Source of the DNA: Xanthomonas translucens pv. translucens DSM 18974
GTDB lineage: Bacteria; Pseudomonadota; Gammaproteobacteria; Xanthomonadales; Xanthomonadaceae
Reading direction: 5' to 3'
Length of the DNA stretch: 5,231 nucleotides
NCBI RefSeq assembly: GCF_000331775.1
Contig: NZ_CAPJ01000465.1
Location: 1 to 5,231 of the forward strand
Made by a program: the position numbers and the translations under genes. Shown here one piece after another: positions 4,841-5,231 of the stretch. The notes beneath the pieces were generated by a model. It ran no database searches, was not told the origin of the DNA, and saw only the letters and a program-made list of their open reading frames with translations. Position 1 is the stretch's first letter, and the number at the start of each line of letters is the position of its first letter.

Positions 4841-4860
4841 TTCCCGATTCCCCGCTCCCC
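4841..4860 (+). repeat. Third heptamer-type repeat next to the SPOR gene stop
   Basis: The tract TTCCCGATTCCCCGCTCCCC is built of degenerate ATTCCCC-like units and ends three bases before the SPOR stop codon. CTCCCCATT (4828-4836) just upstream belongs to the same repeat type. Bases 4844-4859 are the reverse complement of 4661-4676 with one mismatch, so both convergent genes end in the same sequence in the same orientation relative to each gene. Confidence 0.7.
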
Positions 4861-4863
4861 GCC

Positions 4864-5231
4864 TCACTGCGCCTTGATCGCGATTGCCGGCAGGCCGCTG
4901 CCGGTCAGTTTCTGCTTGGCCGCGGCCAGTTCGCTGGCGGTGCCGTACGGGCCCATGCGCACGCGGTACACGGTCTTGCCGCTGATCTGCGCCGATTCCA
5001 CGCGCGCCGACAGCCCCAGCATCGCCAGCTTGGCCTTGGTCGATTCGGCATCGCCGGAGGCGCCGAACGAACCGGCCTGCAGGATGTAGCGGGCGTTGTC
5101 CGCCGCTACCGCGGCGGCCGTGGCCGCGGCAGGCGTGGTCGTCGTCGCCGCCGGCCTGGTCGCGATGGCCGCCGTGTTGGCGGGCGCGCTGGTTGCGGCC
5201 GTTTCCGCTATCGGCGTCGGATTGGACAGCG
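4864..5231 (-). CDS. SPOR-domain protein (FtsN-like), C-terminal part
   Basis: A - strand frame runs without stops from the right edge to TGA (complement of 4864-4866), giving 121 visible residues. The first 45 or so form a linker rich in Ala, Thr and Pro. The rest is a SPOR domain: YILQAGSFGASGDAES (48-63), AKLAMLGLSARVE (66-78), KTVYRVRMGPYGTASEL (85-101), ending GLPAIAIKAQ. SPOR domains bind denuded septal peptidoglycan in the periplasm. Proteins of this layout, like FtsN, normally have a short cytoplasmic tail, one membrane helix, a flexible linker and then the SPOR domain, and act in cell division or cell-envelope work. The membrane part and start lie beyond the window. From general memory of xanthomonad gene order, argS may lie upstream of it, but that cannot be seen here. 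It is convergent with ydfG. Confidence 0.92.
   Translation of the reverse strand, partial: LSNPTPIAETAATSAPANTAAIATRPAATTTTPAAATAAAVAADNARYILQAGSFGASGDAESTKAKLAMLGLSARVESAQISGKTVYRVRMGPYGTASELAAAKQKLTGSGLPAIAIKAQ

Larger units (their letters stand above)
4661..4859. other. 199-bp convergent spacer closed by 16-bp inverted repeats
   Basis: Bases 4661-4676 and 4844-4859 are inverted repeats with 15 of 16 matches. The one mismatch would be a U-G pair in RNA from the + strand. Between them are further stem-loops: AGCAGG/CCTGCT (4693-4698/4714-4719), the hairpin at 4741-4766 and the hairpin at 4779-4802. CGACTGGC occurs twice, 20 bases apart (4759, 4779). No coding frame here is convincing. The layout resembles either a bidirectional terminator built from dispersed repeats or a small MITE-like element; no target-site duplication is visible. 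Confidence 0.45.

Noticed and set aside
4706..5089. + strand frame over the convergent spacer and the SPOR gene
   Set aside because: It overlaps the SPOR domain on the opposite strand, which is clearly coding, and has no recognisable features.

Overview
The window is GC-rich throughout and densely packed with genes. It looks like chromosomal DNA of a xanthomonad (Xanthomonas or a close relative). This rests on base composition, on the CCATTCC/GGGAATC-type heptamer repeats between genes, and on the gene types; no rRNA or other marker is present, so genus is inference. No stretch over 300 bases lacks a gene.

Left part (1-1445, + strand): the last 62 codons of a probable family-1-type glycosyltransferase end at 189, followed at once by a stem-loop. 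A plausible sigma-70 promoter (260-288) then precedes a complete integral-membrane acyltransferase-3 (OafA/COG1835-type) gene. A hairpin lies in the convergent gap before lysR.

Centre (1512-3832): a LysR-type regulator on the - strand is divergent from a tight three-gene + strand operon. The operon encodes a carboxymuconolactone-decarboxylase-family (CMD) protein, a tautomerase-superfamily protein with malonate-semialdehyde-decarboxylase-like (MSAD-like) catalytic residues, and a DUF4865-family protein. The relatively AT-rich 105-bp divergent region contains several dyads that could be LysR operators. The canonical ATG of the DUF4865 gene overlaps the tautomerase stop (ATGA) but is out of frame with the body of the protein, which suggests a small deletion at its 5' end. 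The operon looks like an uncharacterised small-molecule (oxo-acid or aromatic) catabolic unit controlled by the LysR protein.

Right part (3833-5231): a ydfG-like NADP-dependent short-chain dehydrogenase is bracketed by inverted heptamer repeats, and its stop codon lies inside the downstream repeat. A 199-bp convergent gap follows, closed by 16-bp inverted repeats and holding nested stem-loops. The window ends in the C-terminal part of a SPOR-domain (FtsN-like) peptidoglycan-binding protein on the - strand.

The strongest candidate for something undescribed is the LysR/CMD/tautomerase/DUF4865 unit next to YdfG. YdfG and MSAD-type tautomerases can both act on malonic semialdehyde, which gives a testable, though speculative, link.
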